In this document: positions 34,078-41,918 of the stretch, in pieces | Numbering within the stretch: the stretch's first letter is position 1 | How the letters are laid out: every line of letters begins with the position of its first letter | Origin: Gammaproteobacteria bacterium | Lineage (GTDB): Bacteria > Pseudomonadota > Gammaproteobacteria > JAPPPA01 | Direction of reading: 5' to 3' | NCBI GenBank assembly: GCA_030425645.1 | Contig: JAUHZK010000001.1 | Span: 310,001-374,000, forward strand | Length of the DNA: 64,000 nt | Translations under genes and position numbers: made by a program | Notes under the pieces: generated by a model | What the model saw: the letters and a program-made list of their open reading frames with translations, nothing else | What the model was told of the DNA's origin: nothing | Databases searched by the model: none

Positions 34078-34713
34078 TTAGTTCTCATAGTAAAAAATCA
34101 CGGTGGTATGGCTGGGTTTAAATTTGTTGATTAAACATTCAACAGAAACGATCCGGCAGTGGCCTATAGGATCTAAGCATTCGGCGGTGCCACACTCCGC
34201 GTCGATACATTCCCAGCCGGGATATTGGCTGGCGTTCTTTATGGTTACTGACCACGTAAAAGCACCACCAGCATTGCTTAGTTCGTCACCACACTGAGCA
34301 ACGCCGCATTCACTTAATGGCGCGCCCTGGGCGATCTCTATGTCGGCTTCAGCAATGCCGATTTGCATTAGCAGCGACTTGTAGTAGGCAACCTCTTGGC
34401 CTTCGTGTTCACTGGCGCCTGCGCGTAGTACAGCCAGCATGGCGGCGCAGTCGTCGGTTTCGGTAAGGCAAGGGTCGCTGTGGATGCCGGTGCTTTTTAG
34501 CCAGTGGCTGCGTGCCAGGTCAGCTTTGCAGGGGTCGATATTGCGTAGAAACACTTCGCAGGCGGTGGCGTGGAAGTCAGCCAGAATATCGGCGATACCG
34601 TGCAGGAGCTTGGTGATGATTTGGCCGGGTTTACGCAGGTAGGCGCGACCGGGCGGCATTAGCTGTTGCAGGTAATTGAGGTATTCGTTACTGCTTGGTG
34701 TTGTGCTAGCCAT
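34078..34713 (-). CDS. Mu gp48-like baseplate/tail protein (DUF2313, YmfQ family)
   Basis: 211 aa. It has the family layout: N-terminal YLNYLQQLMPPGRAYLRKPG, then LLHGIADILADFHATACEVFLRNIDPCKADLARSHWLKSTGI, and repeated C-x4-C-type elements (GVAQCGDELSN, CIDAECGTAECLDPIG). In Mu-like phages it follows the baseplate J protein and completes the baseplate wedge. Its start overlaps the small zinc-ribbon gene by 8 bases. Confidence 0.85.
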   Translation of the reverse strand: MASTTPSSNEYLNYLQQLMPPGRAYLRKPGQIITKLLHGIADILADFHATACEVFLRNIDPCKADLARSHWLKSTGIHSDPCLTETDDCAAMLAVLRAGASEHEGQEVAYYKSLLMQIGIAEADIEIAQGAPLSECGVAQCGDELSNAGGAFTWSVTIKNASQYPGWECIDAECGTAECLDPIGHCRIVSVECLINKFKPSHTTVIFYYEN

Positions 34714-34987
34714 TTTTGACCTTCATGCCCAATCCGGTGCCGTTACATGCCGAACATTTCTGTTCACCATGATTTATTGATTGGCATTCCTGACATACAT
34801 AACCGTGCCTTTTGTACCAACTGATATACCCACCACCAAAAAGCCGAAAAAATTCGTCATTAATCAGAAGCTCGACAGCCTTGTTCTGGGAAACTTTTTC
34901 ACCGTAGAGATAAGCAGCTGGAACTAGTTTCTTTCCGCGCTTCAGCCAAACCATTCGCTGCTCAACCATTTCTTCGCAATCAACCAT
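34706..34987 (-). CDS. Small zinc-ribbon-like protein inserted between gp47 and gp48 homologues
   Basis: 93 aa. The N-terminal half is charged (MVEQRMVWLKRGKKLVPAAY), and the C-terminal half has two CxxC knuckles, YVCQECQS and QKCSACNGTG, 13 residues apart, as in a DnaJ- or rubredoxin-type zinc ribbon. No homologue is normally found between gp47 and gp48 in Mu. It is tightly packed (next to gp47's stop, overlapping gp48), so it is translated with the tail genes. It could be a moron-type regulator or a structural addition; the function is unknown. Confidence 0.7.
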   Translation of the reverse strand: MVDCEEMVEQRMVWLKRGKKLVPAAYLYGEKVSQNKAVELLINDEFFRLFGGGYISWYKRHGYVCQECQSINHGEQKCSACNGTGLGMKVKNG

Positions 34988-36088
34988 TTAAAGCGCCTCG
35001 TAATTGACGTTACCTAGTACGCCAATGCCGTCGACTCCGGCCCATACATCGCCGACTACTGGATCGCCGTTGGCGTCCGTGATCTCTAGGATTTGGTGAT
35101 CGTGTTCGGCTTCGGCGAGGCTGATGGCTTCGTTAAAGTGGCTGCGTGGGATGCTGGCACCGGGTTTTATATTGCGTCTAAAAACGTCATTTAACTCGGC
35201 ATTAACAGCGTTTTGAACGGCTGGCGTATTGGGCCCTAGTGCTATGCGGAAATTAAAGGCTTTTTGTGCCGGGACAAAAACACGGACGTCGGCGGTTACT
35301 GGCGCGACGCCGGGCTGATTTGGGTAGATACCGATGTATTGTTGAACGTCGTCGACCACGGCTTGGCCGGGGTCAAGTCCAGGGTTGTCGTCATTAATAA
35401 TAGCGACCCCCACGGTGCCTGCACCGTAGATGACCGGTAATGTCCAGGCACGGGTGACGCCACCTCGGCTGGTGGCCCATTGGACGTAGTCATGGTCGGC
35501 GCCGCCACGGGGTGGATTTTGAATGCGAAATAGCAGCCGCGCACGTAGGTCGTCGTCGCTCTCTAGGTGGGTACCACCACTAAGGCCGTCACCACTGGTG
35601 GCGGACTGGTAACCCGCGATAGCGCCAGTGAGCGCCATGTCTTCATTAGCAGCGGTGTTGCTGTCGGGGCCAGCGGATACGGCGCGGACAGACACTAGCG
35701 CTTCATCATTAGCGTCAGCGGTGGCGTCTTCTAAGACGCGAAAGCGTTGCCCAGCGTTGTTTTTGAACTCCGTGCCAGCGGCAATGGTTGTGCCGCTATC
35801 AGCGGTGACCACCAGCGTGCCACGAGCATAGGCGGCAGACTTACGCTTAAGTCCAAAAACACCGGCCCATGCGTCTAGCACTAAGCGCTTAGCGCCTGCT
35901 GGCGTGACTTGGATCACTAGGGTTTCTAGCCACGCGTAAAGGTCATTTACAGACTGCGCCAATACCGCTGAGAGGATGCTAGAAAAGGCCCATCTAAGCA
36001 GGCTTAAACCACCACCTAAGCGGGCATTAAAATAGGCTTTATTTTGCGCGTACAGCTGCTGCACGGTTGGACGGGTAAAGTCTGTCAT
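34988..36088 (-). CDS. Baseplate protein J-like (Mu gp47)
   Basis: 366 aa. The baseplate J family is shown by DFTRPTVQQLYAQNKAYFNARLGG at the N-terminus, TPAGAKRLVLDAWAGVFGLKRKSAAYARGTLVVTA, GGTHLESDDDLRARLL and RNPPRGG-type RIQNPPRGGADHDYVQWA in the middle. It forms the wedge of the contractile-tail baseplate. Its 3' end abuts the zinc-ribbon gene, and its start overlaps the gp46-like gene by 4 bases (ATGA). Confidence 0.92.
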   Translation of the reverse strand: MTDFTRPTVQQLYAQNKAYFNARLGGGLSLLRWAFSSILSAVLAQSVNDLYAWLETLVIQVTPAGAKRLVLDAWAGVFGLKRKSAAYARGTLVVTADSGTTIAAGTEFKNNAGQRFRVLEDATADANDEALVSVRAVSAGPDSNTAANEDMALTGAIAGYQSATSGDGLSGGTHLESDDDLRARLLFRIQNPPRGGADHDYVQWATSRGGVTRAWTLPVIYGAGTVGVAIINDDNPGLDPGQAVVDDVQQYIGIYPNQPGVAPVTADVRVFVPAQKAFNFRIALGPNTPAVQNAVNAELNDVFRRNIKPGASIPRSHFNEAISLAEAEHDHQILEITDANGDPVVGDVWAGVDGIGVLGNVNYEAL

Positions 36089-36579
36089 TGGATGCTCTCA
36101 GTAGCGGGTACCACTAGCAGGTTCCAAACATGCTGCCAGCGGCTATTGTCGGGGCGGGTAATGGTGATGTTTAACACTAAGATGGTGCGGATAACGGCGT
36201 CGGGGCCATGCGGCCTTGCGCTTAGGCTGGCGTTGATTTCTACGGTTTTGGCGACCTTGTCTTGCAGTAACCAGGCTAAGGCTTCGGTGGCGGCGTCTTC
36301 AGCAAACAAGCGCACTTGATCTTCTGATTTTGCACCCCGCAGCAACCACAAACGGCTGCCGAGTACTTGCGGCTCTAGGTAACCTAAGCACCAGCCTTGG
36401 CGGTTACTGTCACCACAGGGTAAACGGTCACCGGACTCGGCGCGTCGGTTGCTGAACAAAGACCAAGCGACTGCCGTTTGTAAGTCATGGTCGGTGGCCA
36501 AGTCTTGGCCGTCCGCTAGCTGGATTAACTGAGCGTCAAAGCAGCCGTCGTCTTGCAGGATTAGTGCTAAATCACTCAT
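36085..36579 (-). CDS. Mu gp46-like baseplate protein
   Basis: 164 aa. The family pattern is ALILQDDGCFDAQLIQLADGQDLATDHDLQTAVAWSLFSNRRA, then GDRLPCGDSNRQGWCLGY, then AEDAATEALAWLLQDKVAKTVEI. It is expected to form part of the baseplate. It is flanked by gp45- and gp47-like genes with 4-base ATGA overlaps on both sides, indicating translational coupling. Confidence 0.88.
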   Translation of the reverse strand: MSDLALILQDDGCFDAQLIQLADGQDLATDHDLQTAVAWSLFSNRRAESGDRLPCGDSNRQGWCLGYLEPQVLGSRLWLLRGAKSEDQVRLFAEDAATEALAWLLQDKVAKTVEINASLSARPHGPDAVIRTILVLNITITRPDNSRWQHVWNLLVVPATESIQ

Positions 36580-37088
36580 GGCACCGGCACTCCGCTTTGG
36601 CCACTGCCCGGCACCACGCCGCTAGTTTTATGCAGCTTGAGACTGATGCCGCCTGCTTTAATGTCACCGTCACTAGTGATGTCACCGGTACTATGAATAG
36701 GACAATCAAACTCGGCCTTGCTAGCACTGACTTTCAGCGGCTTGCCAGCGGCGGCAATAAGGCTAATGCTGCCGTCTATATGGCAGTAGGCTTTGTTGCC
36801 TGCGGCGGTGTAGATCATGCTGTCGCCCCGCACTTCCAAGGGCGGCCGGTTGGGGTCTTGTGCGGATACCACTACGGTGCTGTTACGACTGGCTGCCAAG
36901 GCGGCATAAACTGCATCGCAATCCTCAGTTGGCCAGCTAGCGGCACCGTAGTTTTGCAGGCGCTCGCAGTCCGTGCGTGTATCACCAAGGCCAACTTTAA
37001 TGGTCATGGTTTGGCGGCCACCTTGCTCTGTGATCTCGACAATGACGGCGCGGCCTAGCAGTTTTAGCAGCCGTTGTTTTAGGTTCAT
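36576..37088 (-). CDS. Mu gp45-like baseplate spike protein
   Basis: 170 aa from ATG 37088, which overlaps the upstream stop as ATGA; the track's GTG or TTG-type upstream start is not needed. The N-terminus LKQRLLKLLGRAVIVEITEQGGRQTMTIKVG and the OB-fold-like middle are those of Mu gp45. The C-terminus (PIHSTGDITSDGDIKAGGISLKLHKTSGVVPGSGQSGVPVP) has the beta-helix and H-x-H-like tip layout of central spikes that pierce the outer membrane. Confidence 0.87.
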   Translation of the reverse strand: MNLKQRLLKLLGRAVIVEITEQGGRQTMTIKVGLGDTRTDCERLQNYGAASWPTEDCDAVYAALAASRNSTVVVSAQDPNRPPLEVRGDSMIYTAAGNKAYCHIDGSISLIAAAGKPLKVSASKAEFDCPIHSTGDITSDGDIKAGGISLKLHKTSGVVPGSGQSGVPVP

Positions 37089-38224
37089 TGCTGAGCCTCC
37101 GCAAGGTCGGCTGGGTGCTCGCAAGCACTGCGGCCGTTAGCGTCGAACTTACAATCCCAGCCCATGCCTTCTAGCGATTCTTCTGTCGCCTCTGGTTCGG
37201 CCAATAGCGCGTCTGGGTGGGTGACGGTAATTAGGCTGTGGTGGCCTTGCTGATCGTCAAAGGCTAGCGTGACGTCTTTGATTAAGAGTTCTGCATCGAT
37301 CTCCATATAGGGGTCATATACCGGCACGGTTTCGCCTGCCGTCCATAGTCTAGTTGTGACGCCTGGCGACGGTGCTTGTTGCAGCCAACCGGCGACGCTG
37401 TATTCAATACCCTCACCTTGGCCACGGCGCGAAGCGCGCTCGTATTCGCAGCGTTTACGGCACTCGGCCTCGGTGGCGCTGTCTTCCCAGATAACCAGCT
37501 CGCGTGGGGCACGAATCGCCGGATCGATTAGGCTGACATCTGGTTGTGCCGTAGCTGGGATGGTCTTGCCTTGCCACGCTTGACTATTGGTTTGGCTGGC
37601 GACTCGATAACGGTGAAAACGGCCGCTGTGGTTTTGCACCAAATTGCCGGTTTTAATGTTCTGGCCAAGTACCAAGGCGCCGTCAGCACGCTTTGGTTTA
37701 CTGCTGATATACAGGGTGCCATCTGCTGTTATTTGCGGGTGCCAGCCCTGTTTTGCCAGCAAACGGTGCAGTGCCTCGGCACGGGTTTCACCGGTCTCTA
37801 GTGCAAAACTCATGGGCGCGGTACTAATGACACCGGCACCAAAAGTCACGCGATTGATAAAAGGCTCTACCAGCTGACCAATAATGCTACCAGCGGCTTG
37901 GTTTTTGAATTCGCCAGTGGCGTGCACAGCGGTGCAGTCAGCCAAATCACCGCCGCTATTGCGGCCGATCCACCGCACTTGATGGTCTTGGCTGGTATAG
38001 CTGACTTCGCGGCCGTCAATAAAACCTTGGCAAGCGATTAAGCCGTTGTGGCTAAGCTCAAATTCTTGGTTAGGCTTGATAGTTTTGGCGCGGTTGCCCT
38101 GGTACCAAGACTCGGCCACGGAAAAATCCAGCACAGCGGCCAGCTCAAACACGGACGTGGTTAGGCTTAATTTTTTGTAGCCTAAGAATTCGTCGCCGTT
38201 AATGGCTAGCGTGGTATTAGTCAT
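37085..38224 (-). CDS. Baseplate hub protein (Mu gp44-like)
   Basis: 379 aa. The hub fold is suggested by LAINGDEFLGYKKLSLTTSVFELAAVLDFSVAE, NQEFELSHNGLIACQGFIDG and ETGETRAEALHRLLAKQGWHP. It has a C-terminal Cys-containing tail (CKFDANGRSACEHPADLAEAQ). It attaches the tail tube to the spike. Overlaps by 8 bases with the gp43-like gene and by 4 with gp45. Confidence 0.88.
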   Translation of the reverse strand: MTNTTLAINGDEFLGYKKLSLTTSVFELAAVLDFSVAESWYQGNRAKTIKPNQEFELSHNGLIACQGFIDGREVSYTSQDHQVRWIGRNSGGDLADCTAVHATGEFKNQAAGSIIGQLVEPFINRVTFGAGVISTAPMSFALETGETRAEALHRLLAKQGWHPQITADGTLYISSKPKRADGALVLGQNIKTGNLVQNHSGRFHRYRVASQTNSQAWQGKTIPATAQPDVSLIDPAIRAPRELVIWEDSATEAECRKRCEYERASRRGQGEGIEYSVAGWLQQAPSPGVTTRLWTAGETVPVYDPYMEIDAELLIKDVTLAFDDQQGHHSLITVTHPDALLAEPEATEESLEGMGWDCKFDANGRSACEHPADLAEAQQ

Positions 38225-39422
38225 TAGTGACCACCTCTAGCGCGACTCCGGCCGGGGCAAAACCGGGGTGGTCAAACAAGTGGCTATTGCGCGCAAAAAT
38301 TTCTGCGCCACGGGCGCCGGTGCCGTATAGCTCTTGGCTGATTAAGGCACAGGGCTGGGTTGTTTGTGGCGTGTATTCACTGACACGGCCTAGGCGTTCT
38401 GAACGCTGGGTTAGATCACTACTTACGGCGCTATAAAGGCTGTTTAAAGCCATCCAGGTATTGCGGTCGGCGCTGCTCATTTGGTCGTCAATTTCAGCCA
38501 GCAACAGGTCGCGTATTTCAATCGCTTGTTGGTGACTGTCGTAGCTTGCAGCGGCGGCTGCTTGGCAGGCGTTGGTCAACGCCGCTGTGCGCAGCAGCTG
38601 ATCTAAGGCCTTGGCATTTTGGGCTTGCGTTTGGCGGCTTGGGGTGTCGTTGTAGCTTGGTGGCTGGGCTTGATAACCCCATGCCTCACGCAGGGCCGAT
38701 ACCGCTTGTAGTGGCGTGGTCACGGTTTCGGTGACTTGCTCAAAAACTGCTAGCAGCTGGCTAGCCATTGCCTTTGGATTCTGTAACTGCTGCGCCTGGC
38801 GGGCGAGGTATAACGACCAATCGAAAGCGCTATTGGCAACGGCTGAAGCACCGCGCAAGGTGCGCGCGGCCTCAAACTGATTAAACCACTCGTTAAGCTG
38901 AGTAATGGCGCTTTGGCGCACAAATTCCGGCTTGTTCTGGACGCTAAATACGTTGGCGAATTCGGCGGCAGCAGCAGCGCTGGCCTCAGAGGCTTGTCGC
39001 TTAACGGCAGCGCGGTTATTGACGGCACCGACTGGGTAGCTAAGCGCCTCGACGGGCAGGAATTCAATCGAAAAGGCGACGTACTCACCTTCTTGGGCAT
39101 TGTATTGCCACTCCGGCAGGCTGGCGGTGACGCATTGCGCTGGCGGCAACCAAGGCAATTCTAGGCGGCCGCTGCCGCGCTCTTTAAAGACGGCCAATAA
39201 GGCGTCGCGCTGGCTTAACACGTCAGCGCCAGATAGCCAGCCGTTAACGCGGATAATGCCGTCGCGTTCGGTTAGATCTTCAAAGCCTGGCAAACGACGC
39301 AAGGCGAACTCATGCACCACACGTAGGCGGCCAGCAGCGTTGCTACTACGGCTGCACTCAAAGCGCACGCCTCTATACGAAGGCAGGCGGGTGTCTGGCC
39401 AGACGTTACTGCTTAGGGTCAT
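38217..39422 (-). CDS. Mu gp43-like DNA circularisation N-terminal-domain protein
   Basis: 401 aa. The N-terminal domain (SYRGVRFECSRSSNAAGRLRVVHEFALRRLPGFEDLTERDGIIRVNG, LPWLPPAQCV, EYVAFSIEFLP) is the DNA-circularisation N-terminal family. Despite the family name the protein is generally regarded as a tail/baseplate component in Mu-like phages. The C-terminal half is alpha-helical and less conserved. Its ATG overlaps the tape-measure stop (shared base at 39422). Confidence 0.88.
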   Translation of the reverse strand: MTLSSNVWPDTRLPSYRGVRFECSRSSNAAGRLRVVHEFALRRLPGFEDLTERDGIIRVNGWLSGADVLSQRDALLAVFKERGSGRLELPWLPPAQCVTASLPEWQYNAQEGEYVAFSIEFLPVEALSYPVGAVNNRAAVKRQASEASAAAAAEFANVFSVQNKPEFVRQSAITQLNEWFNQFEAARTLRGASAVANSAFDWSLYLARQAQQLQNPKAMASQLLAVFEQVTETVTTPLQAVSALREAWGYQAQPPSYNDTPSRQTQAQNAKALDQLLRTAALTNACQAAAAASYDSHQQAIEIRDLLLAEIDDQMSSADRNTWMALNSLYSAVSSDLTQRSERLGRVSEYTPQTTQPCALISQELYGTGARGAEIFARNSHLFDHPGFAPAGVALEVVTND

Positions 39423-40873
39423 TAATCGGCCCCCACATTAGTGCGGCCGGTGTTCACCTGCAGCTTGGTTTTGCCGTCGGTTTCTATGCTGGTGACTTTG
39501 GCGGCGCTATTAGCGTCGGTGCTGACCTCGATGCGGATAGTGGAGTCACCGTTGGGCGCGGCGTTGTTACCCTCGTAGCGGAATGATTCTAAGCCTAGGC
39601 CGTCGGCAAAGATGGCGCTAGTTAGACGCCGGTCGACGTCTGAAAATTGGCTTAAAACGCCTTTTAAACCTTCTTGACGGCTGCGCTTTTCAAGCTCTGA
39701 TAGCTCTGAATTAATTGCTGCAAACGCATCTCTTGCGCCGTTCGTTCCCAGAATATTGTCGGCTATTTTGGTTACCGTATCGCCTGTGCTTGCCAATTGC
39801 TGATTGGTAATTTGGGCAGCGCGTGCGCTGTCTGCTAATAAGGTGGCGCCGTCGCCATTGGCGTTATAGAAGTCGTTAATACTGTCGATAGCGCCATCGT
39901 TTTGCCTGAACTCGGCGATTGCCGCACTAAATGCCCTAGTCGACTCTGCATCAAATACCTGGCTTAGCTGGGTTGACTTGCCGCCACTGGCTTGGATGAT
40001 CTCGACAAGCAACTCATTAATCGGACGCATGATCTCTTCGCCACGCTTCAGCGCTTCGGTGTCGAAGACCTGTATGCCACCTTTTTCTTGCAGCAGTTTG
40101 ACTTTGTCAGCATCGCCTAACGTTCTAAGCAGTGCCTCAAACGCTGTAGTGGCTTGCTCTGAGCTACCAACACCAGCACGGATTAACTGCAAGGCCGCAC
40201 CCATTTCACGGATGGCAGGAATGCCGGTGCGGCCCATTTTGGCGTAGGCAGCAACGTTACGTTCGCCCAGCTGGGCCAAATTCGCCAAAGTAAAGCTGCC
40301 TGCTTTACCTTGGTTAATCAAAATATCTAGAGCCGAGTTGACTTCTTCTTTGGTGGTAAGTCCAAACTTTTTAAATTGTGCAGTTAAGGCGCCAACGCTG
40401 GCGCCTTCGGCACCGGCGGCCTGGATGGCTAGCGCCATATTGCGAGCTTGCTCGCGGGCAAAATCGAGGTCGCCGGTTTTTTCGACAATCTCGCTGACGG
40501 CGTCGAGCAGCTGCTTGCTGTCGATGTTGATGTCGTCAGCGCTGGCCGTGTCGAACAGCTGATTTTTTAACTGCCGAATTTCTGCTGGGCTGCGACCGCT
40601 TTGAATACCTAAACGCTCGAAGCGTTCTTCAGCCTCTAATAAGTTACCGCTGACTTTTGCGGAACTAAAGCCAGCGCCTAATAGACCGGCGCCACCAGCA
40701 AATTTGCCGAAGCCTTTAAAGCTGCGGCCGGTGGCGGCTAGGTCTTTGCGCATGCGCCGTAGGTTCTGCTGGGTGTTTTTAGCAAACCGTTTTTGGGCGC
40801 GGCCGTTTTTCTTGGTTTGCTGCTCAAAGCTGCCACCCAAGTTGACCTGAATATTGTATTCCTGATCGGCCAT
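39422..40873 (-). CDS. Tail tape measure protein
   Basis: 483 aa. It starts with a basic coiled-coil segment (QQTKKNGRAQKRFAKNTQQNLRRMRKDL), then a Gly-rich hydrophobic stretch (FGKFAGGAGLLGAGF), then the conserved phage minor-tail (TP901-type) domain with LLEAEERFERLGIQSGRS and QAAGAEGASVGALTAQFKKFGL. The protein sets tail length and is ejected with DNA. It is short for a tape measure, implying a short contractile tail. It directly follows the chaperone frame extension, as in other tailed phages. Confidence 0.87.
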   Translation of the reverse strand: MADQEYNIQVNLGGSFEQQTKKNGRAQKRFAKNTQQNLRRMRKDLAATGRSFKGFGKFAGGAGLLGAGFSSAKVSGNLLEAEERFERLGIQSGRSPAEIRQLKNQLFDTASADDINIDSKQLLDAVSEIVEKTGDLDFAREQARNMALAIQAAGAEGASVGALTAQFKKFGLTTKEEVNSALDILINQGKAGSFTLANLAQLGERNVAAYAKMGRTGIPAIREMGAALQLIRAGVGSSEQATTAFEALLRTLGDADKVKLLQEKGGIQVFDTEALKRGEEIMRPINELLVEIIQASGGKSTQLSQVFDAESTRAFSAAIAEFRQNDGAIDSINDFYNANGDGATLLADSARAAQITNQQLASTGDTVTKIADNILGTNGARDAFAAINSELSELEKRSRQEGLKGVLSQFSDVDRRLTSAIFADGLGLESFRYEGNNAAPNGDSTIRIEVSTDANSAAKVTSIETDGKTKLQVNTGRTNVGAD

Positions 40874-41070
40874 TAGTGATGGTTGCGGGCGGCCTTAGCT
40901 GCGGCGCGTTTGCGGACTTGGATAATATGGTCGGCTTGCATGGATAGCGGCTCGAATAGAGACTCAGGCATCTGTAATGACTGGGCCGGTGTCAGGCCCG
41001 TTAGCTGCTGCATTACTGTTAACCTTGGCAGCTGGTTTAGCAGCCGCAGGGCACGTTCGCCCCCGTATCC
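40873..41070 (-). CDS. Frameshift extension of the tail assembly chaperone
   Basis: Open frame below the track's size limit. It becomes open only after a TAA at 41073-41071 and ends at TAA 40875-40873, one base from the tape-measure start. It reads GERALRLLNQLPRLTV, MQQLTGLTPAQSLQMPESLF and EPLSMQADHIIQVRKRAAAK, which look like a true helical protein sequence. An internal ATG (41013) could give 46 aa alone, but the protein-like character begins before it, right at the GGGGGC site. The fused product would be about 190 aa, analogous to the G-T product of lambda-type phages, which helps load the tape measure. Confidence 0.7.
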   Translation of the reverse strand, partial: GYGGERALRLLNQLPRLTVMQQLTGLTPAQSLQMPESLFEPLSMQADHIIQVRKRAAAKAARNHH

Positions 41071-41443
41071 TTAATCGCTTTTGCGCCTCGTCGATTTTCT
41101 CTTCGTCGACTTCGTAGAGTTTGCCCAGCACAGTGGCTGGAATGCTTGGGCTAGCCAGTTCTGGCAGCGTGCCAGTGCTATCGCTGAGTTTGACAATTTG
41201 GGCGTGCAGTAAATGCCGGTTAAATAGGCATTCGCTGGGTAAACGTAACCAAGCGCCCTCTGGCTCGCCGGATGCTTGGCAGTAGGTGCCGACCTCGGCT
41301 GCGAGTTCGGCACTATCCTTGTCGGCTTTGGTGGCTTCGCGCAGCTCGATGGTGTCGTAGCGTGCATTTAGGACGCTGCTGTCGCCTTGGGTAACGGCGA
41401 TGCCACGTTCAAGCTTGACGACTTCGGTTAGTGGTTCGTACAT
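40964..41443 (-). CDS. Tail assembly chaperone (Mu gp41-like)
   Basis: 159 aa. Position between the tube gene and the tape-measure gene, a conserved core (VVKLERGIAVTQG, ARYDTIELREATKADKDSAELA) and the final EKIDEAQKRLRIRG identify the tail assembly chaperone family. After residue 128 the zero-frame sequence becomes Ala/Pro-rich (PAAAKPAAKVNSNAAANG), while the -2/+1 frame becomes protein-like, supporting programmed frameshifting near codon 128. The unshifted form would be the abundant chaperone. Confidence 0.8.
   Translation of the reverse strand: MYEPLTEVVKLERGIAVTQGDSSVLNARYDTIELREATKADKDSAELAAEVGTYCQASGEPEGAWLRLPSECLFNRHLLHAQIVKLSDSTGTLPELASPSIPATVLGKLYEVDEEKIDEAQKRLRIRGRTCPAAAKPAAKVNSNAAANGPDTGPVITDA
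41057..41065 (-). promoter_or_regulatory. Putative programmed ribosomal frameshift site
   Basis: Minus-strand CGG-GGG-CGA in the chaperone frame. A ribosome on GGG can slip back two bases onto another GGG because of the five-G run, entering the frame of 40873-41070; a +1 slip reaches the same frame. The downstream frame opens only three codons before this site. A -2 shift has been reported for the equivalent Mu genes. No slip stimulator structure was evaluated. Confidence 0.65.
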
Positions 41444-41472
41444 GCGTTGTTACTCGCACCCTCTCCCCTAAA

Positions 41473-41495
41473 CCCTCTCCCTAGTAGGGAGAGGG
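41473..41495. repeat. Hairpin repeat CCCTCTCCC/GGGAGAGGG between tube and chaperone genes
   Basis: CCCTCTCCC TAGTA GGGAGAGGG, a perfect 9-bp stem (11 bp if the TA/TA pair is counted), preceded by a second CCCTCTCCCC (41457-41467). CCCTCTCCC-type hairpins are common extragenic repeats. In this operon it could adjust the ratio of tube to chaperone transcripts. There is no T run. Confidence 0.7.
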
Positions 41496-41510
41496 GAATA
41501 AGGCATGGGG

Positions 41511-41873
41511 TTATAGCTGGATAGGGTCGCCGCCTAGGGTGTAGGTGACGGTTAGATAGTCGTCACCTAGGTCGCCACCACTGGCGAAGGTGCAGCCTGG
41601 GCAAAGTACGCGAACACCGCTAGAGGCGACTAAGGTGATGGGCTCGTTGGCCACGTCACGCAGATTCTTAGCCGTATCAAGGCTTTTATTGAGTAGCGCT
41701 ACTTGTAGCTGCGGCACCACGGGGCGCGTTTTTTGGCCATGTTGGCCATTGCCTGCCGGGAGCGGTTCACTCTCTTTGCCTGCCCAGTTGTTGATCTTGG
41801 TGTCGTCTGGGTTGACACCAATGCTCTGGCCACGTAATTCGATTGCGATAAAACTGAGTACTTCTAAAGCCAT
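41511..41873 (-). CDS. Tail tube protein (Mu M-like)
   Basis: 120 aa. The phage tail tube family is shown by FIAIELRGQSIGVNPDDTKINNWAGKESEPLPAGNGQHG and the beta-rich C-terminus DLGDDYLTVTYTLGGDPIQL. It polymerises as the inner tube of the contractile tail, immediately downstream of the sheath gene as in Mu. Confidence 0.9.
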   Translation of the reverse strand: MALEVLSFIAIELRGQSIGVNPDDTKINNWAGKESEPLPAGNGQHGQKTRPVVPQLQVALLNKSLDTAKNLRDVANEPITLVASSGVRVLCPGCTFASGGDLGDDYLTVTYTLGGDPIQL

Positions 41874-41918
41874 GTCTAAATCCTTAAATAATGGGGTTAC
41901 GAGTCAACACAGCCGTGG

